From an uncultured Lachnospiraceae bacterium (GTDB lineage: Bacteria > Bacillota > Clostridia > Lachnospirales > Lachnospiraceae), in assembly GCA_900546325.1 (NCBI GenBank), contig URCR01000001.1:1-64000 (forward strand): a stretch of 64,000 bases of DNA, in the 5' to 3' direction. The position numbers and the translations under genes are program-made. The notes beneath the pieces were generated by a model that searched no databases, was not told the origin of the DNA, and saw only the letters and a program-made list of their open reading frames with translations. Of the stretch, positions 1 through 9,166 are shown in pieces; position 1 is the first letter of the stretch, and each line of letters starts with the position of its first letter.

Positions 1-62
<62 letters not shown>

Positions 63-540
63 GAACTTAGGTCTGGTCTTTTCAGACCTTACGTTCGTTT
101 ACGCTTCTCGATGACTTAGCGAAATCTTTTGACTGAGCTTAGTATCGCAGAAGCTTCTACTTTTCGTTTGTATCCGGTCAAGAATCACTACTAGCAATTC
201 TATCCCTTTTACTGTTTTTAGGTTGACATTTCTGTCTGTTCTGAAATTTTCTCAATTGTTTGAAATTTTCAGGGTTGTGTTGTCTATTGTTTAATTATCA
301 ATGTTCCGTTTGCTTTTTGTAATCAGCTGTTTCATTCTATCACAGCATTTCTTACTTGTCAAGCACTTTTTCATTTTTATTTTCGTTGCTTTTCATCTCG
401 CAACAACGAATCTTATTCTATCACAAGTTCATATCGCTTGTCAAGAAGTTTTTCATTTTTCTTTTTAAGCTATCTTAAAACTTGTCTGCTCTCTCGAGCG
501 CTTCATTAGAATATCATCTTCGGCAGAAACTGTCAATAGT
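63..540 (-). promoter_or_regulatory. rRNA leader with three tandem promoters
   Basis: Upstream of the 16S gene are three sigma-A type promoters reading leftwards. Each has TTGACA. P1: -35 at 357-362 and TAGAAT at 334-339, spacer 17. P2: -35 at 439-444 and TAGAAT at 415-420, spacer 18. P3: -35 at 531-536 and TATTCT at 508-513, spacer 17. P1 and P2 are near copies of each other, including the flanking T-rich block. The remaining leader of about 270 bases between P1 and the 16S start holds no gene that I can see. Multiple tandem promoters are normal for rRNA operons. Coordinates are read directly from the sequence; activity is inferred. Confidence 0.85.
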
Positions 541-717
541 TTTTTTCATTTTTTTCTATTTTTTTGTAATTTTATACTTTTCCGACGTTTTCGTGTCCCA
601 TTTTACAGACAGTCTTCTGGATTGCTCTTTCTGTAGACTGCCTGCAAAATCAAATTTTCTCGGTATCTTTATAGGTTTCTCTTCTTTCTCTGAGCACCGT
701 ATATCGTTCCCTTTTTT
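541..717. other. AT-rich gap between radA and the rRNA promoters
   Basis: No gene seen. A 10-pair hairpin (607-616 with 635-644, one G-T pair on the minus strand) lies about 75 bases beyond the radA stop. It has no T run after it, so it is only a possible end of the radA transcript. Confidence 0.4.
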
Positions 718-2079
718 CTATAAGAGCTGTATTGCTTCATTGACACTCTTCACCCCTATAACTCTGATCCCCTTTATATTTTTTACCATTTTCACGGAAG
801 CCTCCGGAAGAATACAAGTTGTAAATCCGAGTTTTTTCGCTTCTGATACTCTTTGTTCAGGCATATTTACCGCACGCACTTCTCCACTTAGTCCTACTTC
901 TCCGAACACAATCGTCTTTTCATCAAGCGGCCGGTTCTTATAACTGGACACGATTGCCATGACAATTCCAAGGTCTACGGCGGGTTCGTTCATTTTAATT
1001 CCGCCGGCAATATTTACATAAGCATCGTGGTTCGAGAGCGGCAGTCCGATTCTTTTTTCAAGGACTGCCATCAGAAGGTTCACACGGTTATAATCCGTCC
1101 CTGCAGCCGTCCGCCTCGGCATTCCAAAATTTGTCGGGCAGACAAGTGCCTGGATTTCAATCAAAATCGGTCTCGTTCCTTCCATCGAACATGCCACAAC
1201 AGATCCCGAGGCATTCTCCGGTCTTCCTTCCAGCATATATTCTGACGGATTTTCTACTTCTTTTAGTCCATCCTGCCTCATTTCAAAGACACCAATTTCA
1301 TTCGTCGATCCAAAACGGTTCTTTACTCCCCGCAGGATCCGGTAGGACGCATGTCTGTCTCCTTCAAAGTACAAAACGGTATCCACCATATGCTCTAACA
1401 CTCTCGGTCCTGCTACCGTTCCTTCCTTTGTCACATGGCCCACAATAAAAATAGAAATTCCAAGGCCCTTTGCAAGCTGCATAAAAACATTGGTAGACTC
1501 ACGTACCTGGGATACACTTCCCGGTGCAGATCCTACCGACTCGCTGTACATCGTCTGAATTGAATCAATGATAACAATCTCCGGTCTGCGTGACTCTAAC
1601 ACTCCCCGGATCGTCTCCAGATTCGTCTCACTCAGTAAAAGAACCGTCTCACTAAATTCTCCCATTCTCTTTGCACGCAGCTTAATCTGTCTGAGTGACT
1701 CCTCGCCCGAAATGTAGAGAATTTTCTTCTGATCTTCCCCGAGCGCCCGGCATACTTGCAGCAGAAGTGTTGATTTCCCGATTCCAGGATCTCCTCCTAC
1801 CAGAATCAACGATCCCGGCACGATTCCTCCACCGAGCACTCTGTCCAATTCTCCGATTTTTGTACAGATTCTTTCTTCATGTTCCGTCTCCACATCATTT
1901 AAGGAAATAATTTCCACTTCTTTTACCGATGCCAGGACAGCCTTTTGATTCCCGGAAGCAGTAACTTTTTCCTCCACAAACGTATTCCATTCTCTGCACA
2001 TCGGACACTGTCCGAGCCACTTACTTTCTTCGTGTCCGCAATTTTGACAGAAAAATATGCTCTTTTTTGCTTTTGCCAT
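718..2079 (-). CDS. radA: DNA repair protein RadA (Sms)
   Basis: RadA is a RecA-like ATPase/helicase that promotes branch migration during recombination. The 453-residue protein starts with a zinc finger (C11, C14, C25, C28). A RecA-like core follows, with Walker A GGDPGIGKST near 95-104 and Walker B IVIIDS near 168. The family-specific KNRFG motif is at 253-257, and a Lon-protease-like C-terminal domain ends the protein. The frame is open 21 codons further upstream, but the start at MAKAKKS fits the family and places the zinc finger at the usual distance. The ribosome site there (AAGGGA) is modest. It is the last gene of a minus-strand run clpC, small protein, radA; this clpC-radA neighbourhood is common in Firmicutes. 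Confidence 0.96.
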   Translation of the reverse strand: MAKAKKSIFFCQNCGHEESKWLGQCPMCREWNTFVEEKVTASGNQKAVLASVKEVEIISLNDVETEHEERICTKIGELDRVLGGGIVPGSLILVGGDPGIGKSTLLLQVCRALGEDQKKILYISGEESLRQIKLRAKRMGEFSETVLLLSETNLETIRGVLESRRPEIVIIDSIQTMYSESVGSAPGSVSQVRESTNVFMQLAKGLGISIFIVGHVTKEGTVAGPRVLEHMVDTVLYFEGDRHASYRILRGVKNRFGSTNEIGVFEMRQDGLKEVENPSEYMLEGRPENASGSVVACSMEGTRPILIEIQALVCPTNFGMPRRTAAGTDYNRVNLLMAVLEKRIGLPLSNHDAYVNIAGGIKMNEPAVDLGIVMAIVSSYKNRPLDEKTIVFGEVGLSGEVRAVNMPEQRVSEAKKLGFTTCILPEASVKMVKNIKGIRVIGVKSVNEAIQLL

Positions 2080-2221
2080 ATTCTTTTCCCTTTTTACTTT
2101 GATTTTTTCTTTATATGAAAGGAAACAAGGATCCTGCCTCAAAACACTGTCCGGTGTTCTGCAGCGGTTCCTTGTTTCCTAATTTGTGATGCCTGTATCA
2201 AACTTACAGTTCTGATTCCAA

Positions 2222-2635
2222 TTAAACTCTTGCCACTTTGATCTTTGCACTGGCGCCTTCCTGAAGTTCTGCGCTGACGCTCAGCTTTCCGCTCAGATTC
2301 GTCATCATCTTTCCGATGTTGACGTCATCCACATACACGATGTATTCACAGTCTGGTTCCAGTTCTAATGTAAACTGCACATCTTCCTTTGCAGATACGG
2401 TAAATGCGACTTCATCTTCTGTCTCTGCAAAATGTTCCACAGCAGTTCCCGGTACAGATTCGTAGACGAACATTCCATTTCTCTCCAGTTTTGTGATCTC
2501 TGAGAAGGTTTTTACCTTATATACATCCCCTTCGAATTCAAAGTTGTCCAGTTTTGTCTTCTGTGCTAATGTAAAATCCCCAAAACTAAGTGTTCCATCT
2601 TCCTCTACACGCAATAATTCTTTTACTGCAGCCAT
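2222..2635 (-). CDS. Conserved small protein of unknown function
   Basis: A 137-residue acidic protein beginning MAAVKELL, with AGGAGG eight bases upstream deciding the start. It is predicted to be mostly beta-strand with alternating hydrophobic and charged residues, and has no signal peptide or membrane segment. Similar short Lachnospiraceae proteins are, from memory, sometimes labelled 'endosialidase catalytic beta chain' in databases; nothing in this sequence supports enzymatic activity. It sits between clpC and radA and may be co-transcribed with radA. Function unknown. Confidence 0.75.
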   Translation of the reverse strand: MAAVKELLRVEEDGTLSFGDFTLAQKTKLDNFEFEGDVYKVKTFSEITKLERNGMFVYESVPGTAVEHFAETEDEVAFTVSAKEDVQFTLELEPDCEYIVYVDDVNIGKMMTNLSGKLSVSAELQEGASAKIKVARV

Positions 2636-2746
2636 CTTGTTTTTCCTCCTACGGTACTTCATATTTTCATTTCTGCATCTCTCCCACCCTCATCGGAGTG
2701 GGAAAAAGGTGTTTTCTGATATTATATAATAATTTGCAATGTTTTT
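2636..2746 (-). promoter_or_regulatory. Possible promoter and leader hairpin between clpC and the small gene
   Basis: A TATAAT at 2721-2726 (minus strand) lies about 90 bases upstream of the small gene, without a good -35. Just downstream is a short hairpin (CCCAC 2683-2687 with GTGGG 2698-2702). Its T-rich side precedes it in transcription, so it does not look like a terminator. The small gene and radA may thus have their own start as well as clpC read-through. Confidence 0.35.
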
Positions 2747-5191
2747 CTAGTTCTTTGTCACTTTTGGCAGAAATTTAATTTCTTTTTTAGAAAAAGATAC
2801 GTCTACGTCCATATCAGAGTGGATTTCTCCGGAAAGAATGGCTTCTGCCATCTGATCTTCCAGTTCATTCTGCACCGCGCGTCTCAGCGGTCTCGCCCCA
2901 TATTTGGTATCTGTTCCCACTTCCACAATATGTTTCTTCACAGAATCCCGGATGTTCAGCCGGATATTTAACTGCGTCTGTACGCGGACAGCGAATTCTT
3001 TGCACAGCAGTCCCGCAATCTTCTTCAGATTTTCTGCACTAAGTGCATGGAAAACAATAATTTCATCAATTCGGTTCAAAAATTCCGGACGGAACAGCTG
3101 TTTCACTTCATCCATCACATTGTTTTTCATCTTCTTATAATCGTCCTGCGGATCTTCTTTGGCGGCAAATCCCAGCTTCTTCGGTTCCACGATCGCCTTC
3201 GCCCCTGCATTGGATGTCATGATAATGACTGTATTACGGAAATCAATCTTTCTTCCCTGTGAATCTGTAATATGTCCGTCGTCAAGCACCTGGAGCAGAA
3301 TGTTAAATACATCCGGATGTGCTTTCTCAATCTCATCAAACAAGATTACCGCATAGGGATTTCTTCTGACCTTCTCACTGAGCTGTCCACCTTCCTCATG
3401 TCCGACATATCCCGGAGGCGAACCGATCATCTTTGACACGCTATGCTTCTCCATGTACTCCGACATATCAACGCGGATCATTGCATCTTCCTGTCCGAAC
3501 AATGCCTCCGCAAGCGCTTTAGAGAGTTCTGTCTTTCCTACCCCTGTCGGTCCGAGGAACAGGAACGATCCGATCGGTCTGTTCGGAGATTTCAATCCTA
3601 CCCGGCCTCTCTTGACTGCCTTTGCAACAGCAGTGACAGCCTCTTCTTGTCCGATCACTCTTTTCTGTAATGTCTGCTCTAATTTTCTCAGCCTTGCGCT
3701 CTCAGATTCCCCCAGTTTTTGTACAGGAATCTTTGTCCAGACAGACACGACTTCTGCTATCTGCTGCTCGGTCACACAAATCTTATGTGATGCCTGATTC
3801 TTGTCAAACCGCTTCTTCATGCTCTCCAATTTCTTTTCCACAGCCTGCTGTTCCTGATTCAGCGCAGATGCCTCCGCAAAACGGCCTTCCGCCACCGCCT
3901 GTTCCTTCTCTCTGACAAGCGTCTGCAGAATTTCTTCTGTCTTTGTCAGATTCTCAGGCACTTTAAATCCGTTCAGATTTGCCTTTGAGCACGCTTCGTC
4001 CAGGACATCAATTGCCTTATCCGGCAGATTGCGGTCACTGATATAGCGCTCTGACAGTCTGACCGCCGCTTCAAGCGCTTCCGCTTCAATGGTGACATGG
4101 TGGTGTGACTCATATTTTGTCTTCAGTCCCTCCAGAATCTGGATGCTCTGGGCACAGTCCGGCTCCTCAACCGTAATCGGCTGAAATCTTCGCTCAAGCG
4201 CTGCATCTTTCTCAATATACTTTCGGTATTCTGCAATCGTTGTCGCACCGATCAGCTGCAGTTCTCCCCTCGCCAGCGACGGCTTCAGAATGTTAGAGGC
4301 ATCCATTGCTCCTTCCGCACCTCCGGCACCGATCATCGTGTGCACCTCATCTAAGAACAGCAGAATATCAGATGAACTTTTTACCTCCTGGATCAGGCGC
4401 TTCATCCGCTCTTCAAATTCCCCCCGGTACTTAGATCCCGCGATCAGAGCGGCAAGATCCAACGTCAGAATATGCTTATCCTTCATACTGTCCGGAACCA
4501 TCCCCGATACAATCCTCTGTGCAAGCCCTTCGATGATCGCAGTCTTTCCGACTCCCGGTTCCCCGACAAGACATGGATTATTCTTCGTCCTGCGGCTCAA
4601 TACCTGCATCAGGCGCTCAATCTCTTCCGTTCTTCCGACAACCGGGTCAAGCTTCCCGTCTGCTGCCTTCTCTGTCAAATCTGTACAGTATTGTTCCAGC
4701 ATCCCCGGCTGTCCTCTTCTCGCACCTCCGGCTTCCTCTGAAAATTCTGCCGGATCAATTCCGGCCGCCTCCAAAATGTCCTGATAAATCTTGGTCAGGC
4801 TAATATTTAACGTTGTAAGGATTCTGGCAGCAACACACTCCGAATCGCGCACGATCGCCATCAGCATATGTTCTGTCCCAATCTCCGATGCCTGAAAACG
4901 CTCTGCCTCTCTCCTGCTGTTCTCAAGCAGATAATCTAATCTCGGACTTCTCTCTGTCTTTCCCTCAAACACAACTTCTTCTGTCGGGGAAATCAGTTCT
5001 CCGATCACTTTTAAGATCTCATTCTCATTGACTCCATTTGCCGAAAGAATCTGACCTGCCACTCCTGTAAACTCTCTCCGCAGCCCAAGCAAAAGATGTT
5101 CTGTCCCAATATACGGATGTCTCAATTCCTTCGCTGCATTTCTTGCGGTCTTCAACACACTCTCTGCCTGTTTTGTATACCCAGTCTGCAT
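2747..5191 (-). CDS. clpC: ATP-dependent Clp protease ATP-binding subunit ClpC
   Basis: An 814-residue Hsp100 unfoldase that feeds substrates to ClpP or disaggregates proteins. Two Clp_N repeats fill residues 1-145. AAA1 has Walker A GEPGVGKT at 210-217, a UVR-like linker lies near 425-460, and AAA2 has GPTGVGKT near 545. Length and order match ClpC rather than ClpB, which has a longer middle domain. GGAGGAG precedes the ATG. The gene follows a GntR regulator by only 21 bases, so the two form an operon. The usual Firmicutes partners ctsR, mcsA and mcsB are not present here. Confidence 0.96.
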   Translation of the reverse strand: MQTGYTKQAESVLKTARNAAKELRHPYIGTEHLLLGLRREFTGVAGQILSANGVNENEILKVIGELISPTEEVVFEGKTERSPRLDYLLENSRREAERFQASEIGTEHMLMAIVRDSECVAARILTTLNISLTKIYQDILEAAGIDPAEFSEEAGGARRGQPGMLEQYCTDLTEKAADGKLDPVVGRTEEIERLMQVLSRRTKNNPCLVGEPGVGKTAIIEGLAQRIVSGMVPDSMKDKHILTLDLAALIAGSKYRGEFEERMKRLIQEVKSSSDILLFLDEVHTMIGAGGAEGAMDASNILKPSLARGELQLIGATTIAEYRKYIEKDAALERRFQPITVEEPDCAQSIQILEGLKTKYESHHHVTIEAEALEAAVRLSERYISDRNLPDKAIDVLDEACSKANLNGFKVPENLTKTEEILQTLVREKEQAVAEGRFAEASALNQEQQAVEKKLESMKKRFDKNQASHKICVTEQQIAEVVSVWTKIPVQKLGESESARLRKLEQTLQKRVIGQEEAVTAVAKAVKRGRVGLKSPNRPIGSFLFLGPTGVGKTELSKALAEALFGQEDAMIRVDMSEYMEKHSVSKMIGSPPGYVGHEEGGQLSEKVRRNPYAVILFDEIEKAHPDVFNILLQVLDDGHITDSQGRKIDFRNTVIIMTSNAGAKAIVEPKKLGFAAKEDPQDDYKKMKNNVMDEVKQLFRPEFLNRIDEIIVFHALSAENLKKIAGLLCKEFAVRVQTQLNIRLNIRDSVKKHIVEVGTDTKYGARPLRRAVQNELEDQMAEAILSGEIHSDMDVDVSFSKKEIKFLPKVTKN

Positions 5192-5212
5192 GAACTCCTC
5201 CTTCTATCTCTC

Positions 5213-5581
5213 CTACATATATTCTTCATAAATCTCATCCACGAGCTGATGAACTTCCTCTCTGGAAATGTCCTGACAGCTCGCCTTTGCAAGCAGTACC
5301 CTCAGCTGCTCTCTCATCTCTTCCACAGCCTGAAGCTTATTGACATCAATCGCGATCACAGCGCCTTTTCTGCGATCCAGCTGCAGAAATCCCTCCTGCC
5401 TCAGGACCGCGTATGCCTTATTTACTGTATGCATGTTGATGCCGATATTTTCCGCAAGCTGTCTGACAGACGGAAGTGTATCTCCTTCCTGGATCGTCGA
5501 TGTTGCAATCCCCATAATAATCTGATTTCTCAGCTGAATATACAGTGCTTCTGAACTGTTAAAATCAATCTCGATAAACAT
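5213..5581 (-). CDS. GntR-family (YtrA subfamily) transcriptional regulator
   Basis: A 122-residue protein with an N-terminal winged HTH (about residues 10-76, including LPSVRQLAENIGINMHTVNK) and a short helical C-terminal tail typical of the YtrA subgroup. YtrA members usually regulate their own operon, often one with an ABC transporter. Here the only close downstream partner is clpC, 21 bases away. A palindrome over its promoter (5597-5615) is a likely autoregulatory operator. It may therefore control clpC in place of CtsR; this is inference from position. Confidence 0.88.
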   Translation of the reverse strand: MFIEIDFNSSEALYIQLRNQIIMGIATSTIQEGDTLPSVRQLAENIGINMHTVNKAYAVLRQEGFLQLDRRKGAVIAIDVNKLQAVEEMREQLRVLLAKASCQDISREEVHQLVDEIYEEYM

Positions 5582-5596
5582 AATCTCACCTCCGTT

Positions 5597-5634
5597 GTTA
5601 TATACATGTTATAACATATGACATTTCTTGTCAA
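5597..5634 (-). promoter_or_regulatory. Promoter and candidate operator of the gntR-clpC operon
   Basis: On the minus strand TTGACA lies at 5629-5634. The -10 region overlaps a perfect inverted repeat, GTTATA-N7-TATAAC, at 5597-5615, just upstream of the GGAGG site of the regulator gene. A palindrome covering the -10 next to a GntR gene suggests autorepression. The -10 hexamer is ambiguous because the spacing to TATAAC is 15. Confidence 0.6.
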
Positions 5635-5649
5635 TGCATTCTCTTTCCC

Positions 5650-5678
5650 TTTACACTCCTTTTAATTTCAGATATAAT
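5650..5678 (+). promoter_or_regulatory. Promoter of murT-gatD
   Basis: TTTACA at 5650-5655 and TATAAT at 5673-5678 with a 17-base spacer, about 40 bases before the murT start codon. It is divergent from the gntR-clpC promoter. Confidence 0.75.
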
Positions 5679-5718
5679 AGCAACGTAAAAGGAAAATAGA
5701 AATAGATGGAGGAACACT

Positions 5719-7059
5719 GTGAAAATACGTAGATTATTTGCCATATGGGCTTCAAAGTTCACAGGCTTTGTATGTAAATTGTTAGGAAAACAGGGGCTGA
5801 CATGGTCCGGGAAGATCGCACTTACAATCGACCCGGATATTCTGACAGAGATGGCCGCTGATGTCCGCGAGAAAATCTTTGTCGTCTGCGGCACAAATGG
5901 AAAAACCACGATCAACAATCTGCTCTGCTCTACTTTGGAAGGGCAGGGAAAGAAAGTAATCTGTAACCACTCGGGTTCAAATATGTTGAACGGAGCAATC
6001 GCCGCCTTTGTACTATCCGCAAAATGGAATGGGAAAATCGATGCCGATTATGCCTGTATCGAAGTAGACGAGGCATCCACGCTCCGCATTTTCCCACATT
6101 TCAAACCGGACTATATGATACTGAACAACCTGTTCCGCGATCAGCTGGACCGCTATGGCGAGATTGATATCACAATGAATCTGTTAAAAGAAGCGATGCA
6201 GATTGCCCCGGGGATGACAATCATCGTCAACGGAGATGATGCGCTCTCCACTTATCTTGCCCAGGAAAGCGGCAACCCGTATGTCACTTACGGAATTCAG
6301 GAGCAGGTATTTGAAGAACAGAGCATCAATGAAATCAAAGAAGGGCGTTTCTGTAAGAGATGCGGCGCGAAATTATTCTATAATTTCTATCATTACAGCC
6401 AGCTCGGTGACTACCACTGCCCAAACTGTGATTTTCACCGTCCAGAGCTAAACTATAACGCAGGCAATGTCAAAACCGGAAAGGTACTGGACTTCGATGC
6501 AAACGGTGAACATATCCATGTAAATTACCGCGGTTTCTACAATGTATATAACATTCTTGCCGTATATGCCGCTGCGAAAGAAGCCGGCGTCCCGCTTCAG
6601 AATTTCAACGAAATCCTCAGCAATTACAATCCGGAAAACGGGCGGATGGAACACTTTTCCATCAGGGGAACAGAAATCATCTTAAATCTCGCAAAAAATC
6701 CTGCAGGATTTAACCAGAACATTTCTGCCGTGATGGAGGATGACAGCCCGAAAGACTTGATCATTCTGATCAATGACAATGATCAGGACGGGATTGACGT
6801 TTCCTGGCTCTGGGATGTAGACTTTGACCGCCTCGGGGATCCGTCTATCCGCTCCATCACCGTCAGCGGGATCCGCTGTCAGGATATGCGTCTGCGCCTG
6901 AAATATGTAGATATCCCATCGACTCTGGAACCTGATATCGAAACTGCTATCCGGAAACGCATCACCGATGGCACCGGAAATTTATATGTCCTCGTAAATT
7001 ACACTGCACTGTACAGCACACATAATATCTTAAAGCGAATGGAGGGAGAACAATCATGA
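5719..7059 (+). CDS. murT: Lipid II isoglutaminyl synthase, Mur ligase subunit MurT
   Basis: MurT activates the D-glutamate carboxylate of lipid II with ATP so that GatD-derived ammonia can convert it to D-isoglutamine in cell-wall synthesis. The 446-residue protein has the Mur ligase P-loop GTNGKTT at 58-64 and the MurT zinc ribbon (C212, C215, C234, C237) inserted in the central domain. A DUF1727-type C-terminal domain follows. The start is GTG, decided by GGAGG at 5708-5712. Its TGA overlaps the gatD start (ATGA), so the two subunits are translationally coupled. Confidence 0.95.
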   Translation: MKIRRLFAIWASKFTGFVCKLLGKQGLTWSGKIALTIDPDILTEMAADVREKIFVVCGTNGKTTINNLLCSTLEGQGKKVICNHSGSNMLNGAIAAFVLSAKWNGKIDADYACIEVDEASTLRIFPHFKPDYMILNNLFRDQLDRYGEIDITMNLLKEAMQIAPGMTIIVNGDDALSTYLAQESGNPYVTYGIQEQVFEEQSINEIKEGRFCKRCGAKLFYNFYHYSQLGDYHCPNCDFHRPELNYNAGNVKTGKVLDFDANGEHIHVNYRGFYNVYNILAVYAAAKEAGVPLQNFNEILSNYNPENGRMEHFSIRGTEIILNLAKNPAGFNQNISAVMEDDSPKDLIILINDNDQDGIDVSWLWDVDFDRLGDPSIRSITVSGIRCQDMRLRLKYVDIPSTLEPDIETAIRKRITDGTGNLYVLVNYTALYSTHNILKRMEGEQS

Positions 7060-7811
7060 AACTGACTATCGGACATCTTTATCCGGATCTTCTGAATCTC
7101 TACGGAGACCGCGGAAATATTCAATGTATGATGAAGCGGCTCCAGTGGCGAGGCATCGAGGCTGAGACAATTGAATTTGAAATTCAGGACGAGATTGATT
7201 TCTCTGAACTTGACATTGTTCTGCTCGGCGGAGGCTCTGACCGGGAACAGATGCTTGTCTGCGAACGTCTGAAGGAAATCCGCGATGATTTCAGAGCCTA
7301 CGTGGAGGACGGTGGTGTCGTCATCGCTGTCTGCGGCGGGTATCAGCTGCTCGGAACCCATTACGCCACTGAGCAGGGTGTGATCGAAGGTCTCTCCATC
7401 GTAGATATTTATACAGAGCAAGGGAAAGATTACCGCCTGATCGACAACATCGTCCTGGAGAGTGAGCTTTCTGACATGCCTGTGGTCGGCTTTGAAAATC
7501 ACGGCGGCAGAACTTACATCAAGGATCACAAACCGTTTGGAAAGGTCATCTACGGAAGCGGAAACGACGGAGAAAGCGGCTATGAAGGAATTATTTACAA
7601 AAATGTGATCGGAACTTATCTGCACGGACCACTGCTCCCGAAAAATCCTCAGATTTGTGATTATCTGCTCACAAAAGCGCTTGAGAGGAAATACAAAAAA
7701 ACGATTGATCTTGCCCCTCTTGACGATACCGAAGAACTTGAAGCAAACACTTACATTTACAACCGTTTTAAAGGAAAAGTCAGCAGACCGCAGGATCAAG
7801 AACAGATTTAA
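7056..7811 (+). CDS. gatD: Lipid II isoglutaminyl synthase, glutaminase subunit GatD
   Basis: A class I glutamine amidotransferase of 251 residues that supplies ammonia to MurT. The nucleophile is C93 in the AVCGGYQ motif, and the YLHGP motif near 188 supplies the catalytic histidine. It lacks the cobyric-acid synthase domain that related CobQ-like amidotransferases carry. It overlaps murT by four bases and ends the only two-gene plus-strand operon of the window, followed by the 7850-7936 terminator. Confidence 0.95.
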   Translation: MKLTIGHLYPDLLNLYGDRGNIQCMMKRLQWRGIEAETIEFEIQDEIDFSELDIVLLGGGSDREQMLVCERLKEIRDDFRAYVEDGGVVIAVCGGYQLLGTHYATEQGVIEGLSIVDIYTEQGKDYRLIDNIVLESELSDMPVVGFENHGGRTYIKDHKPFGKVIYGSGNDGESGYEGIIYKNVIGTYLHGPLLPKNPQICDYLLTKALERKYKKTIDLAPLDDTEELEANTYIYNRFKGKVSRPQDQEQI

Positions 7812-7849
7812 ACTTTCCTTTGCGAGAAATAAATTTCTCTGCAAAAGAA

Positions 7850-7936
7850 AAAAAGCTGCCGTAAAATATTCTCAAACAGGATGCAGTATTTCCCAACTCA
7901 CATCCTGCCAAAGTTTTTATTTTACGGCAGCTTTTT
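7850..7936. terminator. Large nested inverted repeat, bidirectional terminator
   Basis: Perfect 19-base arms (7850-7868 and 7918-7936) start with AAAAAGCTGCCG and end with CGGCAGCTTTTT. They therefore have a T run on both strands. The 49-base loop holds a second hairpin (CAGGATG 7877-7883 with CATCCTG 7901-7907). It lies between convergent gatD and the lipoprotein gene and would stop transcription from both sides. Confidence 0.85.
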
Positions 7937-7985
7937 CTATTTACTTCTCTTTTCTTACAGGATTTCATTTTGGCATCCATACTTT

Positions 7986-8546
7986 TTATGGAATTTCATA
8001 GATAATCCTCTTATAGTTCAGTTTTTCCTCTTCTGTCCTTGCATGCTCACTGTCCCAGACATTCTGAAATGAAAGATCCTTATCATTTGTCAGCACAACA
8101 TAGCGGACCGGCTTTACCGCCTGATCCATGCGTCCTTCCAGATCCAGCAGATATTTATATTCATAATCATGCACCTCAGGATCTTTTGACAGAATCACCC
8201 GAAAGTTCTTCCCGTCATAGAAGAGATCTTCCAGAAACCATTCTTTCTCTCTGCCAAACTGATACATGATCCGCACTTTTGCAGGTTCTTTTTTCTCTGC
8301 ACTTTGCAGAAACTGTTCCCAGTATTCACCACCGTCAACCAGCTTCGTATCTCTGTAAACAACACATCCATCTCGCTTTGCCTGCTCTGCAGTATAGTCT
8401 TCCGGCACATCATCAAATCCTTGATAGACCCCTTTTCCCCTTGTCTGAAATGTCTGCTTTTCTTTCGGCATCAATTCCATGCATCCACTCATATACAGAC
8501 TGATCCATACCATGATCAGTCCAAACAGGATTCGCCTTTTTTTCAT
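7986..8546 (-). CDS. Putative lipoprotein of unknown function
   Basis: A 186-residue protein with a lipoprotein signal: basic KKRR, a hydrophobic stretch, then a lipobox ending at C22 (LYMSGC). The rest is charged and soluble-looking, with no family I recognise. Its start overlaps the stop of the upstream phosphoesterase by four bases, so the two are co-transcribed. It is expected on the outer face of the membrane. Function unknown. Confidence 0.75.
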   Translation of the reverse strand: MKKRRILFGLIMVWISLYMSGCMELMPKEKQTFQTRGKGVYQGFDDVPEDYTAEQAKRDGCVVYRDTKLVDGGEYWEQFLQSAEKKEPAKVRIMYQFGREKEWFLEDLFYDGKNFRVILSKDPEVHDYEYKYLLDLEGRMDQAVKPVRYVVLTNDKDLSFQNVWDSEHARTEEEKLNYKRIIYEIP

Positions 8547-9085
8547 CTGATTTCTTTCTCCATATACACTTCACCTTCCAGATCCTTCCACTCGAATTTC
8601 TCATCCAGAATCATATAGCTGTGAAGAGAATCTTCTTTTGGAATTGAAATGGAACCCGGGTTCATATAAATACATCTGTCCGTTTCTCTGCAGACCGGCA
8701 CATGTGTATGTCCATGAAGAAGAATGTCCCCTTTCTTCAGCATCGGCAGATGCTCCAGATTATGCACATGTCCGTGTGTGGCAAAAATCATCCGGCCATT
8801 CATGTACAAAATACAGTAGTCCGCCATAATTGGAAATTCCAGAACCATCTGGTCTACTTCGCTCTCACAATTTCCCTTCACACAGAGAATCTCCTCCTTG
8901 ATCTCATTTAACATCGCGATCACTTCTTTTGGCGCATAGTCCTTCGGAAGGTCATTTCTTGGGCCGTGATATAAAATATCACCGAGAAGCAAAAGCTTAT
9001 CTGCCTTCTCCCTTCTGTATGCTTCTATCATCTTTCTGCAGTAATATGCAGAACCATGGATATCTGATGCAATCATCCATCTCAT
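8543..9085 (-). CDS. yfcE: YfcE/MJ0936-type metallophosphoesterase
   Basis: A 180-residue calcineurin-like phosphodiesterase with all family metal-binding motifs: DIH at residues 8-10, LLLGD near 36, GNCE near 75, THGHVH, then GHTH and NPGS towards the C-terminus. YfcE-type enzymes hydrolyse phosphodiesters such as bis-pNPP with two divalent metals; the natural substrate is unknown. It is cytoplasmic and lacks a signal peptide. The gene is translationally coupled to the downstream lipoprotein gene. Confidence 0.88.
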   Translation of the reverse strand: MRWMIASDIHGSAYYCRKMIEAYRREKADKLLLLGDILYHGPRNDLPKDYAPKEVIAMLNEIKEEILCVKGNCESEVDQMVLEFPIMADYCILYMNGRMIFATHGHVHNLEHLPMLKKGDILLHGHTHVPVCRETDRCIYMNPGSISIPKEDSLHSYMILDEKFEWKDLEGEVYMEKEIR

Positions 9086-9166
9086 AACTATTCCTCCTCT
9101 GTTTCACTGTAAATTTGCTGTCATTGTACCATCTTTCATTTTCTTTGAATAGGCAAAAGTAAAAAT

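Noticed and set aside
6999..7844. Open minus-strand frame of 281 codons over gatD
   Set aside because: Antisense to the clear GatD gene; no family features.
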